Below, piece by piece: positions 49,867-59,454 of a DNA stretch of 64,000 nucleotides. The DNA is from CAYPSN01 sp041907025. GTDB lineage: Bacteria > Patescibacteriota > Saccharimonadia > CAILAD01 > JADZBC01. Under the pieces are notes generated by a model. It saw only the letters and a program-made list of their open reading frames with translations, did not search any database and was not told the origin of the DNA. Every line of letters starts with the position of its first letter. Positions within the stretch are counted from its first letter, which is position 1. The position numbers and the translations under genes were made by a program. The stretch is taken from contig JAYRIB010000004.1 of the NCBI GenBank assembly GCA_041907025.1, positions 3,781-67,780 of the forward strand, given 5' to 3'.

Positions 49867-52679
49867 TGAAGCTTTCCGTTAAAACACTCAATACTTACCT
49901 TAAGAAACCACTTACTACAGAGCGAGTAGTTGAGCTTCTGGGCCGCACTGAAGTTGAGATTGAAGAGGTTGTTTCAGCTAACACCTGGGACGAGAAGATC
50001 ATTGCTGCCAAGGTCCAAGAGGTACGGCAGCATCCAGACGCTGATCGTTTACGCATAGCCACCGTTGATACTGGGTTGGAAACTGTAGAGATTGTCTGCG
50101 GTGCACCGAACTTGGCTCAGCACCAAGTTGTTGTCTTGGCGCAAGTTGGCGCCACATTGCCTGATGGTTTGCGGATCGAATCGGCTAAGCTTCGTGGAGT
50201 AACTTCGAATGGTATGCTGTGCTCGGCCAAAGAGCTTGGTATTTCAGACGATCATGCTGGGATTATGGTGCTACCAGATGAAACACCACTTGGCGCAACA
50301 TTGTGCGACATATGGCAAAAGGGCGACACCCTTGATATAAAGACACCTGCAAACAGGTGGGATTATCTTAGTTTTGTTGGGCTGGCCAGGGAAGTGGCTG
50401 CTCAGGATGAGGGGAACGAGCTGGTAGAGCCACCAGTCGAGGAAATTACATATTGCGACACTGAACTTGTAAAAGTCAAGGAAAAGGGGGAATGTAGGCG
50501 ATTCGTGAGCGTTAAGATGTCTGTGAATAACGCTGTGAAGTCCCCGCAGTGGCTTGTGGATAACTTAGAAGAGAATGGCCTGCGCAGCATTAGTCCTGTT
50601 GTAGACATTACCAACTTTGTCATGCTTGAGACTGGCCAGCCTTCGCACGCTTACGACGCCAAAAAGCTACACGGTGCGTTGCAGGTACGCTTTGGCTCCC
50701 CCACCGATAAACTTACAACATTAGATGGCGTGGTGCGCAACTTGGGTGTTGAGGATCTGGTGATAGCAGACGATAGTGGTGTAATAGCCTTGGCGGGCGT
50801 GATGGGCGGCGTGAGTACTGAAGTTGACGCCCAGACGACCGAGATCCTCTTGGAGGTTGCCAACTTTGACCGCACAAGGGTGCGTAAGGCGGCATTAAGA
50901 CACGGTTTGCGCAGTGAAGCGTCGGCCCGGTTCGAGCGCTCACTCCCTCTCCCCTTGCCTACTTTGGCAGCTAGTCGACTTATATCCTTACTTAAAGAAG
51001 TTGCTGAGGCAAAGGTGATTGACTCCCCTTGTGACCAGCTCTATGGTTGGCCTTGGGTTCAGCAAATTGGCTTACGTTTACGCAAGGCGGAAAAGCTCTT
51101 AGGCACGCCGCTTGATGAAAAGCAGGTGATGAGTGGGCTCAAGCAGCTCGGATTTGAAGTTGAGCATTTTAGTATTACCAAGGAATCGCGCAAGCACCTA
51201 GGTAAGCCGTATATCTGGGGTGCAAATTTCCGAGAGCACGGCGAATCTGGCTTTGATTGTTCATACCTCATTGATCGCATCTATTCACGCATTGGTGTGC
51301 ATGTTGGCCACGTGGCGCTTGGTCAATTCCACTTTGGGCGGCCAGTCGAGGTTGGTGACTTACGCCCAGGCGACGTGGTATTTTACGAAGGCTTAATTAA
51401 GAATTCACCAACCGATCACTACTATGTGGCCGACGGCCGCGGCGGTCACACTAAGATCGAACTTGACAAGCCTATGAAGGTGGGGCATAACGGCATATAC
51501 ATTGGCGACAACCGAGTAATAACTGCTATTCAGTATGAACGCAAAGGAGAAGACTGGGTTCCTCGGGCCGAGCAAGGCGTGATCGAGGTGCCATTAAGTG
51601 ACTTCACCAACGACCCAACTTATCTGGGTGCTCGACGCTATGTTGAGAACTTTAATCATATTCTGGCTATCACAGCACCTTGGTGGAGGACGGATGTGCG
51701 CTTAGAAGAAGACATGATTGAGGAAATCGTGAAGATTATCGGCTATGATGCGATTCCAGCTGAACTACCTCCCCTGCCTCCAACCAACACGCGACCGCAT
51801 CAACTACTTCCACGGATACTGGAGTTTAAAAAGGCATTGAGCGCTAGTGGTCTGCAAGAGATTGTGTCATATTCATTTATTAGCGAACGCTCGATTAAGC
51901 GCCTGCATCAGAATCCCCATGACTTTCTTGAGATCGCAAACCCGCTCAGCCGCGAACAGCAATTCTTGCGTCGATCAATGCTACCGAGTCACCTCGATAT
52001 GGTCAGAAATAACCAGACGTATGCGAAGGAGTTTTTGTGCTTTGAGGTTGCTCGCACCTATCGGCCCACACAAGACGGCGCTTTGCCAAGCGAGATTTGG
52101 CAGCTGGGTATTACGGTGGTGGGTCCGCAGAGTACCCTGAGACTTAAAAAAGTGTTCGATAATGTAGCTCAGTATTGTGGCGCCAACCTCGAGTACCAGC
52201 CAGTTGATGAGATGCCGTTTGTACCTGGCCGAAGGGCAATAGTTAAGCAGGAAGAAACTCACCTTGGTAGCTTTGGCCAGTTGAGTAAGCAAGTGCTTGC
52301 AGCGAGCGAGATTAGCGCAGAAGTTAGCTATGGCGAGCTGGAGCTGGGTGAGTTGCTCGGTAGTGAAACGCAACTACATGTTGCTGATCTGCCTGACTAT
52401 CAGCTTGTAAGGCGTGATATTACGTTTAGCTGCCAATCAGGAGTGGCTTGGACAGATGTGTGCCGCCTTGTAGCTCAGTCTCAGGGTGTTATGAAGGTTG
52501 AGTATCTCGATCAGTATCAGGATGCAGCAATGCAGAAGGATCGTATTAAGCGTTTAAGTTTGCGTTTGTGGTTCGATCTTGGCGCCAACCCAACTGCTGA
52601 GGAGATCAAGAAGCGCCAGGATGCAGTTGAACGAACGCTGACATCGAGCGAAACACTGGGCAAAGTCACAATTAACTAG
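49866..52679 (+). CDS. pheT: Phenylalanyl-tRNA synthetase beta subunit with an inserted NlpC/P60 domain
   Basis: 937 residues against about 800 usual. Order: tRNA-binding OB domain (~40-155, HPDADRLRIATVD), B3/B4 editing region (~205-370, SPVVDITNFVMLETGQPSHAYD), B5 domain interrupted after GFEVEHFS (residue 436) and resuming near residue 597 with LAITAPWWRTDVRLEEDMIEEI, the synthetase-like core, and a C-terminal anticodon-binding domain (VRRDITFSC). The insert (437-596) is an NlpC/P60 unit: GKPYIWGA, GFDCSYLI (Cys465), LRPGDVVFYEG, GHNGIYIGDN (His541), YLGARRYV. The third catalytic position appears to be Thr553 rather than His/Asn/Gln. The reading frame is intact throughout. Confidence 0.93.
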   Translation: MKLSVKTLNTYLKKPLTTERVVELLGRTEVEIEEVVSANTWDEKIIAAKVQEVRQHPDADRLRIATVDTGLETVEIVCGAPNLAQHQVVVLAQVGATLPDGLRIESAKLRGVTSNGMLCSAKELGISDDHAGIMVLPDETPLGATLCDIWQKGDTLDIKTPANRWDYLSFVGLAREVAAQDEGNELVEPPVEEITYCDTELVKVKEKGECRRFVSVKMSVNNAVKSPQWLVDNLEENGLRSISPVVDITNFVMLETGQPSHAYDAKKLHGALQVRFGSPTDKLTTLDGVVRNLGVEDLVIADDSGVIALAGVMGGVSTEVDAQTTEILLEVANFDRTRVRKAALRHGLRSEASARFERSLPLPLPTLAASRLISLLKEVAEAKVIDSPCDQLYGWPWVQQIGLRLRKAEKLLGTPLDEKQVMSGLKQLGFEVEHFSITKESRKHLGKPYIWGANFREHGESGFDCSYLIDRIYSRIGVHVGHVALGQFHFGRPVEVGDLRPGDVVFYEGLIKNSPTDHYYVADGRGGHTKIELDKPMKVGHNGIYIGDNRVITAIQYERKGEDWVPRAEQGVIEVPLSDFTNDPTYLGARRYVENFNHILAITAPWWRTDVRLEEDMIEEIVKIIGYDAIPAELPPLPPTNTRPHQLLPRILEFKKALSASGLQEIVSYSFISERSIKRLHQNPHDFLEIANPLSREQQFLRRSMLPSHLDMVRNNQTYAKEFLCFEVARTYRPTQDGALPSEIWQLGITVVGPQSTLRLKKVFDNVAQYCGANLEYQPVDEMPFVPGRRAIVKQEETHLGSFGQLSKQVLAASEISAEVSYGELELGELLGSETQLHVADLPDYQLVRRDITFSCQSGVAWTDVCRLVAQSQGVMKVEYLDQYQDAAMQKDRIKRLSLRLWFDLGANPTAEEIKKRQDAVERTLTSSETLGKVTIN

Positions 52680-52726
52680 CGATTCATTGGATAGGCCTCT
52701 ATAATGAGTAACAAGACACAAGCATT

Positions 52727-54208
52727 ATGAGGCAAACCATTCATCAGCCAGTAAAGACAACTAAGCTAAGTAGCCAGGCACAAGCCTGGGTAGTTGGCTA
52801 CCTTCGTACGCTTGGGCTTATGGCGATTGGCGGAGTTGTGGCCTTTGCGGCTATTAATACCCTATTGTCAGCGTCACTTACTGGCGTGGTCTACCCAGGA
52901 GTGAAGGTGGCTGGTCAGAATGTGGCTTTCAAGACACGCGCGCAGGTGGTGTCTGAACTCAAAAAGCGTAAAGACCAACATACCTTGACGATTTACTTAG
53001 CCGACAAGACGTATGTGATGAAGAGCAGTGAGCTTGGCGCGACACGAGACATTTCCGCTACGGTCGATGCGGCTTACGGCGTCGGGCGTGCTACTCCTTG
53101 GCCAATGATCGGTTTGCTCAGCTCAATACGCAGTGGACAGACTGGATATGCCTATAACCTTAACTCGGCCCAGCTTAATAACTTTGTATCGAAAGTGCTT
53201 GGTGACATTGGTCGAGCACCCGTTAATGCCAAGGTGGAAGTGGTAGAAGGCAAGATGATTGCAGTAGCAGATCAAGATGGTGTGTCGCTTGATCAAAAGC
53301 AGCTCGCTCAGACGCTGCAAGAGGCCTTGGCTGAGGGTAGAGATAGATCGGTCGAACTCCAGCCAGCCACAGTAAAGGCCGATATTCGGCTCTCGGACAC
53401 TGAGCCCGTCATTAATCAAGCGAATCAGCTTGCTCAGTCTGAGCTGATACTGAACTACGAAGGCAAGGTGTATCGGCCATCACCAAGCGCAGTGGTTACT
53501 TGGCTGGTGTTCCCTACCAAAACGGGTCCTTCAGGTGCCACTTCTCTGGCTGTTGATATTGATGAGGCCAAGGTTCGTGGCTATGTCCAGTCAGTCGCTA
53601 ACGAAATTAACATTACCCCAACTAATAAGAAGGTGACAATCAAAAACGGGGTCAGCACTGTTGACCAAGAAGGCAGAGATGGTTTGGCAATCAATCAGGA
53701 GCAGGCTACCGCAGGGCTGGTGGCGGCCTTGCGTAAGCAGGCAGGCGCCAACCTTACTATCGCAGCCTCGCCCGTGGCCTATAAGACAGAGTATAATCGG
53801 GTAACGACGCTCGACGTTGGTCGTTATATTGAGATCAACTTGAGCACGCAGCAGCTGTGGGTGTACCAGGATAGCCAGGTCATTTATTCCTCACCGATCA
53901 CGAGTGGCGCTACAGGCATGGGCTTCCCTACGGTAACAGGACTTTTTAGCATTTATTCGAAATCTACAAACATCTGGTTGGATGGCCGTGCTTATGGTGA
54001 GAATTATAACTACCGAGTCCTGGTGGATTATTGGATGCCCTTCCACGGCGGGTTTGGCCTACATGACGCCTGGCGCTGGCGAACATCATTTGGCGGTGCG
54101 GACTATTACTACAATGGTAGTCATGGCTGTGTCAACCTACCTCTTGCGACTGCTGCATTTATCTATAATTGGGCCGATATTGGTACGCCTGTCTGGGTCC
54201 ACACCTAG
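52727..54208 (+). CDS. L,D-transpeptidase with VanW/PG-binding-like domains
   Basis: 493 residues. An N-terminal membrane anchor (~25-50), two repeats of a peptidoglycan-binding-like domain, and a C-terminal YkuD domain: EINLSTQQLWVYQDSQVI, HGGFGLHDAWRW, and the catalytic SHGCVNLP. It makes 3-3 cross-links or anchors proteins on peptidoglycan, outside the membrane. tataat lies at 52699-52704. Neighbours pheT and the TraG-like gene appear functionally unrelated. Confidence 0.92.
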   Translation: MRQTIHQPVKTTKLSSQAQAWVVGYLRTLGLMAIGGVVAFAAINTLLSASLTGVVYPGVKVAGQNVAFKTRAQVVSELKKRKDQHTLTIYLADKTYVMKSSELGATRDISATVDAAYGVGRATPWPMIGLLSSIRSGQTGYAYNLNSAQLNNFVSKVLGDIGRAPVNAKVEVVEGKMIAVADQDGVSLDQKQLAQTLQEALAEGRDRSVELQPATVKADIRLSDTEPVINQANQLAQSELILNYEGKVYRPSPSAVVTWLVFPTKTGPSGATSLAVDIDEAKVRGYVQSVANEINITPTNKKVTIKNGVSTVDQEGRDGLAINQEQATAGLVAALRKQAGANLTIAASPVAYKTEYNRVTTLDVGRYIEINLSTQQLWVYQDSQVIYSSPITSGATGMGFPTVTGLFSIYSKSTNIWLDGRAYGENYNYRVLVDYWMPFHGGFGLHDAWRWRTSFGGADYYYNGSHGCVNLPLATAAFIYNWADIGTPVWVHT

Positions 54209-54278
54209 GATCCTGCTTATGGTTCTGGTTTGCGCACCGTATTCTTGATATAATTCAATGAAAAGGTAAACGAACGTT

Positions 54279-54710
54279 ATGCAAGCCCAGGCCAACCCTA
54301 ATCTTAATCCTGATACCCAGCCCCGTATGGCTACGGGCGAGCAAAGGAACACACCTGAGCGGCAGCTGGATCGTCCTCCTTCCCAGCAGCCTGAGCGGCA
54401 GGCAACGAGCCCAGCCGAAAAGGGTAGTCATCAGCCTTCGGGGTTGCCAACTCAGGCTGTCACTGCTCCTCAAGTGGCTAGCGTGGCTCAGCCAGTAGTT
54501 AGTGCGGCATCAGCGACAGTCGCTCCTTCCAGCCTGTCGGCCACCGACGGTGGAAAACTTGAGAAGCCTTGGGTTGACCGCGCCGATGAGATTATTGAGA
54601 AGACTGCCCAAGACCCGTACGCGGAGGAAGAAGCACATGAGGAGCTCAGCGCACTTTATCTTAAACAGCGTTTCAACCTTGATATTAAAAGGAACAACCC
54701 GCAGCGCTAG
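54279..54710 (+). CDS. Hypothetical protein before the TraG/VirB4-like gene
   Basis: 143 residues. A Pro/Gln/Ser/Ala-rich disordered first half and a conserved-looking C-terminus, KPWVDRADEIIEKTAQDPYAEEEAHEEL then SALYLKQRFNLDIKRNNP. tataat lies near 54250, and the ATPase gene follows 23 bp later, so it is probably an accessory protein of that ATPase. No function is recognised. Confidence 0.65.
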   Translation: MQAQANPNLNPDTQPRMATGEQRNTPERQLDRPPSQQPERQATSPAEKGSHQPSGLPTQAVTAPQVASVAQPVVSAASATVAPSSLSATDGGKLEKPWVDRADEIIEKTAQDPYAEEEAHEELSALYLKQRFNLDIKRNNPQR

Positions 54711-54733
54711 CGGGTAAAACGGGCGGATACATA

Positions 54734-57250
54734 GTGGAAACACAGAACCAGACATTCATTATTCTTGCCACACTACTAACTTTAGCATTTCTTGCTACGC
54801 TTGGGTTGGTAGCTTTCGTGATTTACCGGAAAATGGTTCGACGCAATAAGGACATCGAGCGGAGCCTAAAAATGGTGCCGTTGCAGATCAAGCTCCCACC
54901 GGCCGAGGCGAGTGAATCGAGTAACCGAGATACCCGGGAGCTGTTTAAAGAAAACATCTCAAAAGCCGAGGGGGTCTTTAACTTGCTTTCGGGCATCACG
55001 GCAGATAAATCTCATCTTTACGGTAACCGTTATGTCAGCTTCGAGATTATTGCTGACGGCGCCATGATCTACTTCTACACCGCAGTGCCAGTCACGCTTT
55101 TGTCGACAGTCCAAAAGGCCCTGGTGTCGGGCTACCCGACCATCCAGATTGAGCAGATCGATGATCCCAATATCTTTTCACAGACTAGTAAGCTGGCTGG
55201 GGTATCTGGTGGCGAGTTGGTACTGGCCAACGATTCCTACTTCCCTATAGCTACCTATAAGAGTCGTGATTCTGATCCGTTGGCTGGCATACTGAGTAGT
55301 CTTTCACGCTTGCAGCCGGGCGAGGGGGCTGGAATTCAAATTATGATTCGCCCAGCTAAGCCTGTTTGGGCAAAGAATGCCAAGAAGAAAGCCAAGGACT
55401 TGCTAGACCCTGAGAAGATTGCCAAAGAGAAGTATACGACCAAGAAGTTGGTGCGGGATATTGCCATGGCGCCAATCAAGCAGCCTAAGTACTCCAAGAA
55501 GATGGAAGAAGGGACCTATAAACAGGACAACCAGCCAGACGCCATCAACCAGAAGATGAGTCAGTTGGTAGAGGAGAAGTACGCCGCGCCGGCTTTTGAA
55601 ACGATGATCCGTATCCTGGTAAGCTCGGGCGATCAGCATCGTTCCAAGGCGATCGTTCAGGATATGCTCACTGGTTTTGCGCAACTTGCGCTGCCAAACT
55701 CCAACCAGTTTAAGTTTAAGCCTGCACCATCGGCCGAGAAGCTAGCGACCGACTTCATCTTCCGCTTTTTTCCGGCAAGTAAGTCGTCGACGGTGCTAAA
55801 TTCCACTGAACTTGCAGGAATCTTCCACTTCCCTGGTGAGGATATGCAGGTGTCCACACCTGTTATTCGCAAAGGAATGCGCGAGGTACCAGCCCCAGCC
55901 GACATGCCAGCCGACGGACTTATACTGGGTAGCAATGTCTACCGTGGTCAAGAAACAGTAGTGCGTTTGCTGGACGATGATCGACGGCGTCACGTTTATA
56001 TTATCGGTCAAACTGGTACCGGTAAGTCAGTTTTCTTAGAAAACTGTATCGTGCAGGACATGCATATGGGCAAGGGACTATGCTTCTTGGATCCCCATGG
56101 CGACACAGCCGAGAAGCTCATGGCCAAAGTGCCGCCCCATCGGCTCAAGGACGTTATCTACTTTAACCCGGGTGACATTGATTACCCGCTTGGTTTTAAT
56201 ATCCTCGAGTTTGACCCCGCGCATCCGGAGCAGAAGGACTTCCTTATTCAGGAGGCGATTAGTATGTTCTATAAGCTCTATGACCCAAAAGGTCAGGGCA
56301 TTGTCGGGCCAATGTTTGTTGATTGGTTCCGCAATGCTGCTCTTACCGTTATGTCCGACCCAGCTGGCGGTACGATGATTGAGGTGCCTAAGTTGTTTAC
56401 GAATGATGACTTTTTAAAGCAGAAGTTTAGGCACGTGGCCGATCCGGTGGTGCAAGAGTTCTGGACCGGACAGATGGCGCAGACCAGCGAGCACACTAAG
56501 AGTGAAATGCTTGGTTACTTTACGTCTAAGTTTGGCGACTTTGCCAATAATGAGATAATGCGTAACATTATTGGTCAGAAGAAGTCGTCCTTTAGCTTGC
56601 GTGACATCATGGACGGTAAGAAGATCCTATTTGTGAACCTGTCCAAAGGTTTGCTTGGCGACATGAACTCTAAGTTGCTCGGCATTATTTTCATTATTAA
56701 ATTCCAGATGGCCGCTATGAGCCGAGCCGATACGCCCGAAGATCAGCGTCAAGACTTTAGTCTCTACATTGATGAGTTTCAAAACTATGCCACTGATTCA
56801 ATTGCCACGATTCTGTCTGAAGCTCGCAAATATCGCTTGAACATGATTATGGCAAACCAGTTTATCTCCCAGCTTGAGGAGCCGATTCGTGATGCGGTCT
56901 TTGGTAACGTTGGTAACATGATTGGCTTTCGGGTTGGCCCAGAGGACGCTGAGTTTATGGCCAAGCAGTTCGCGCCTGCTTTTGATAAAGATGACATTAT
57001 TAATACGCCCAACTTGTACGCGGCGGCTCGTCTGATTAGCCGTGGTGCCGTTACGCCGCCTTTTTCGCTCAAAGAAATATTCCCACCGATTGGGGTGGCC
57101 AACCCGCAGCTCTATGATCAAATGGTACAGCTCTCGCGTCAGCAATTCGCCCGCCCGAAGGCCGATGTGGCCGCCGAGATAGCTCATAGTTTGGCAGTTG
57201 TGCCCTCGACACCGCAGGCAAAGCCAGGCACCTCCGTAGTAAACCGCTAG
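54734..57250 (+). CDS. Type IV secretion-like ATPase (TraG/VirD4-VirB4 superfamily)
   Basis: 838 residues. One N-terminal membrane helix (LATLLTLAFLATLGLVAFVIY-like), a ~350-residue domain with no obvious motif, then a RecA-like ATPase: Walker A VYIIGQTGTGKSVFLEN, LCFLDPHGDTAEKL, Walker B LYIDEFQNYAT, and IMANQFISQL. It resembles DNA-pumping ATPases of conjugation systems, but no relaxase, VirB6 or pilin gene is nearby. GTG start at 54734. Possible roles are protein or DNA export across the envelope. Confidence 0.85.
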   Translation: METQNQTFIILATLLTLAFLATLGLVAFVIYRKMVRRNKDIERSLKMVPLQIKLPPAEASESSNRDTRELFKENISKAEGVFNLLSGITADKSHLYGNRYVSFEIIADGAMIYFYTAVPVTLLSTVQKALVSGYPTIQIEQIDDPNIFSQTSKLAGVSGGELVLANDSYFPIATYKSRDSDPLAGILSSLSRLQPGEGAGIQIMIRPAKPVWAKNAKKKAKDLLDPEKIAKEKYTTKKLVRDIAMAPIKQPKYSKKMEEGTYKQDNQPDAINQKMSQLVEEKYAAPAFETMIRILVSSGDQHRSKAIVQDMLTGFAQLALPNSNQFKFKPAPSAEKLATDFIFRFFPASKSSTVLNSTELAGIFHFPGEDMQVSTPVIRKGMREVPAPADMPADGLILGSNVYRGQETVVRLLDDDRRRHVYIIGQTGTGKSVFLENCIVQDMHMGKGLCFLDPHGDTAEKLMAKVPPHRLKDVIYFNPGDIDYPLGFNILEFDPAHPEQKDFLIQEAISMFYKLYDPKGQGIVGPMFVDWFRNAALTVMSDPAGGTMIEVPKLFTNDDFLKQKFRHVADPVVQEFWTGQMAQTSEHTKSEMLGYFTSKFGDFANNEIMRNIIGQKKSSFSLRDIMDGKKILFVNLSKGLLGDMNSKLLGIIFIIKFQMAAMSRADTPEDQRQDFSLYIDEFQNYATDSIATILSEARKYRLNMIMANQFISQLEEPIRDAVFGNVGNMIGFRVGPEDAEFMAKQFAPAFDKDDIINTPNLYAAARLISRGAVTPPFSLKEIFPPIGVANPQLYDQMVQLSRQQFARPKADVAAEIAHSLAVVPSTPQAKPGTSVVNR

Positions 57251-57359
57251 CGCTTATGGTCTAGAGGACTTGCCCGTCCTTGAACAGGTGGGGTATACTA
57301 GGGAGTATCTGTTGTCAGCTTGGCTGGCACGTAATAAAAGTGAGGGTTAACAAACATAC

Positions 57360-59447
57360 ATGGCTGATAAAGTGCAATATGGTGCAGAACAAATCCAGGT
57401 CCTCGAAGGGCTCGATCCGGTACGGAAACGTCCGGGCATGTACATTGGTGGCACCGGCGTCGAGGGCTTGCATCACCTAATTTGGGAGCTGGTCAATAAC
57501 TCTATCGACGAAGCCATGGCTGGCGAAGCCACCACGGTCGACGTGGTTATGCACGAAAACGGCTGGGTAACCGTTACCGACGATGGTCGTGGTATTCCTG
57601 TTGATAAACACAAAACAACGGGCAAGTCTGCACTGGAGACGGTACTAACCGTTCTGCACGCTGGTGGTAAGTTCGGCGGCGGCGGCTACAAGGTGTCGGG
57701 TGGTTTACACGGTGTGGGCGTCAGTGTGGTGAATGCCCTAGCAACCGACTTGGTGGCCAAAGTCTATAAAGACGGCAAGGAGTACGAGCAAGTCTATAAG
57801 CAAGGTGTACCACAAGCTGAAATTAAAGTCGTTGGCAAAACTGACAAGCGCGGTACTTCAATTAGCTTTATGCCGGACGCGTCGATCTTTGAAACGACCA
57901 AATTTAGTTATCAGACGATTGTCGATTACTTGCGCCATCAGTCTTACCTTACTAAGGGTGTGCGGTTACATATTGCCGACGAAGGGGCTGGGCGTAGCTA
58001 TGGTTTTTACTTTGAGGGCGGTATTCGCTCTTATGTTGAGCACCTCAACCGCGATAAAGAAACACTCAACCAACCGACTTTCTATGTTGAAAAGAAGGTC
58101 GAGGACGTCACCGTAGAGCTGGCAATTCAATACTGCGACTCATTTAACGAACAAGTTAAGACCTTTGCTAATAACATTCACAACCCCGAGGGTGGCACGC
58201 ACTTAACTGGTTTTCGTACAGCGCTGACACGGGTGATTAACGAATACGCGCGTAAGAGCGGACTGATTAAAGAAAAAGATGAGAATCTAACGGGTGATGA
58301 CGTTCGCGAGGGGTTGACGGCGGTTATCTCGGTGAAGTTGCCTGACCCACAGTTTGAAGGTCAAACTAAGGCAAAGCTTGGTAATCCAGAAGTACGGGGT
58401 TACGTGGAGCAAGTGCTTAGCGAATACCTGGCTTACTATCTCGAAGAAAACCCCAATGAAGCCAAGAAGATTATTGGCAAGGCATCGTTGTCGGCTCGAG
58501 CTCGCTTGGCAGCGCGTGCAGCGCGCGATACCGTAATCCGCAAAGGCGCTCTCGAGGGCTCGGCCTTGCCTGGCAAGCTGGTTGACTGTTCGTCGCGTAA
58601 GCCAGAGGATAGTGAGCTCTACATTGTAGAGGGAGATTCGGCTGGTGGATCAGCCAAGGGTGGTCGTGACAGTAAATTCCAGGCCATTTTGCCACTGCGT
58701 GGTAAGGTGCTCAATGTCGAACGGGCGCGGCTTGATAAGATGCTTGGTAATAATGAAATTAAGGACATGATTATAGCCTTAGGTGCTGGGATTGGTGAGA
58801 ATTTCGACATCGCCAAGCTACGCTATCATCGCATCATTATTATGACCGACGCCGATGTTGACGGTGCGCATATTCGGACCCTGCTGCTGACCTTCTTCTT
58901 TCGAAACTTCCCCGACGTAATTAACCAAGGCCACCTATATATCGCTCAACCACCGCTCTATAAGATCCAAGTTGGCCGTAGTGAGAAGCACTATGCCTTT
59001 AGTGATGAGCAAAAGGAGCGGGTCTTAGACGAGCTACGTCTCAAGGCAAAGGATAAGAAGACTGCTAAGGCGACCAAGGCAGCGGCCGAAGAGGCTGAAC
59101 TAGCCAGTGACGATGCGTCAGTCGAAACAGCTGCCGATTTAGCGGAACTGGCGATGGCCGAAAACGTTCAAGATCAAATGAGTGCTGGCGAAGTGGCTAA
59201 CGATGAGTCGACCGATATGGGTATTCCTGGGCTGTCAATTGCTCGCTACAAGGGTCTTGGTGAAATGAATGCTACTCAGCTGTGGGAGACGACGATGGAT
59301 CCAGCTAACCGCATTCTACTCCAAGTGAAGGTCGATGACGCCGAGAAAGCGGACGCAATATTTAACAAGCTGATGGGTGAGGAAGTAGCCCTGCGTAAGA
59401 GTTTCATACAGACCCACGCTACATCAGTTGAGAATTTGGATATATAG
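57360..59447 (+). CDS. gyrB: DNA gyrase subunit B
   Basis: 695 residues. GHKL ATPase (ELVNNSIDEAMAGEA, VTDDGRGIPV, GGLHGVGVSVVNAL), transducer, and TOPRIM (YIVEGDSAGGSAKGGRDSKFQAILPLRGK, MTDADVDGAHI). Between residues ~565 and ~620 an acidic, Ala-rich stretch interrupts the TOPRIM C-terminal part, before IARYKGLGEMNATQLWETTMDP; it is not usual in GyrB. gagggt lies 16-21 nt before the ATG. tatact near 57293 is a likely -10 box. First gene of gyrB-gyrA. Confidence 0.97.
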   Translation: MADKVQYGAEQIQVLEGLDPVRKRPGMYIGGTGVEGLHHLIWELVNNSIDEAMAGEATTVDVVMHENGWVTVTDDGRGIPVDKHKTTGKSALETVLTVLHAGGKFGGGGYKVSGGLHGVGVSVVNALATDLVAKVYKDGKEYEQVYKQGVPQAEIKVVGKTDKRGTSISFMPDASIFETTKFSYQTIVDYLRHQSYLTKGVRLHIADEGAGRSYGFYFEGGIRSYVEHLNRDKETLNQPTFYVEKKVEDVTVELAIQYCDSFNEQVKTFANNIHNPEGGTHLTGFRTALTRVINEYARKSGLIKEKDENLTGDDVREGLTAVISVKLPDPQFEGQTKAKLGNPEVRGYVEQVLSEYLAYYLEENPNEAKKIIGKASLSARARLAARAARDTVIRKGALEGSALPGKLVDCSSRKPEDSELYIVEGDSAGGSAKGGRDSKFQAILPLRGKVLNVERARLDKMLGNNEIKDMIIALGAGIGENFDIAKLRYHRIIIMTDADVDGAHIRTLLLTFFFRNFPDVINQGHLYIAQPPLYKIQVGRSEKHYAFSDEQKERVLDELRLKAKDKKTAKATKAAAEEAELASDDASVETAADLAELAMAENVQDQMSAGEVANDESTDMGIPGLSIARYKGLGEMNATQLWETTMDPANRILLQVKVDDAEKADAIFNKLMGEEVALRKSFIQTHATSVENLDI

Positions 59448-59454
59448 GAGCATC

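Noticed and set aside
50553..50562. Second DnaA-box 9-mer
   Set aside because: It lies in pheT coding sequence and is expected by chance.
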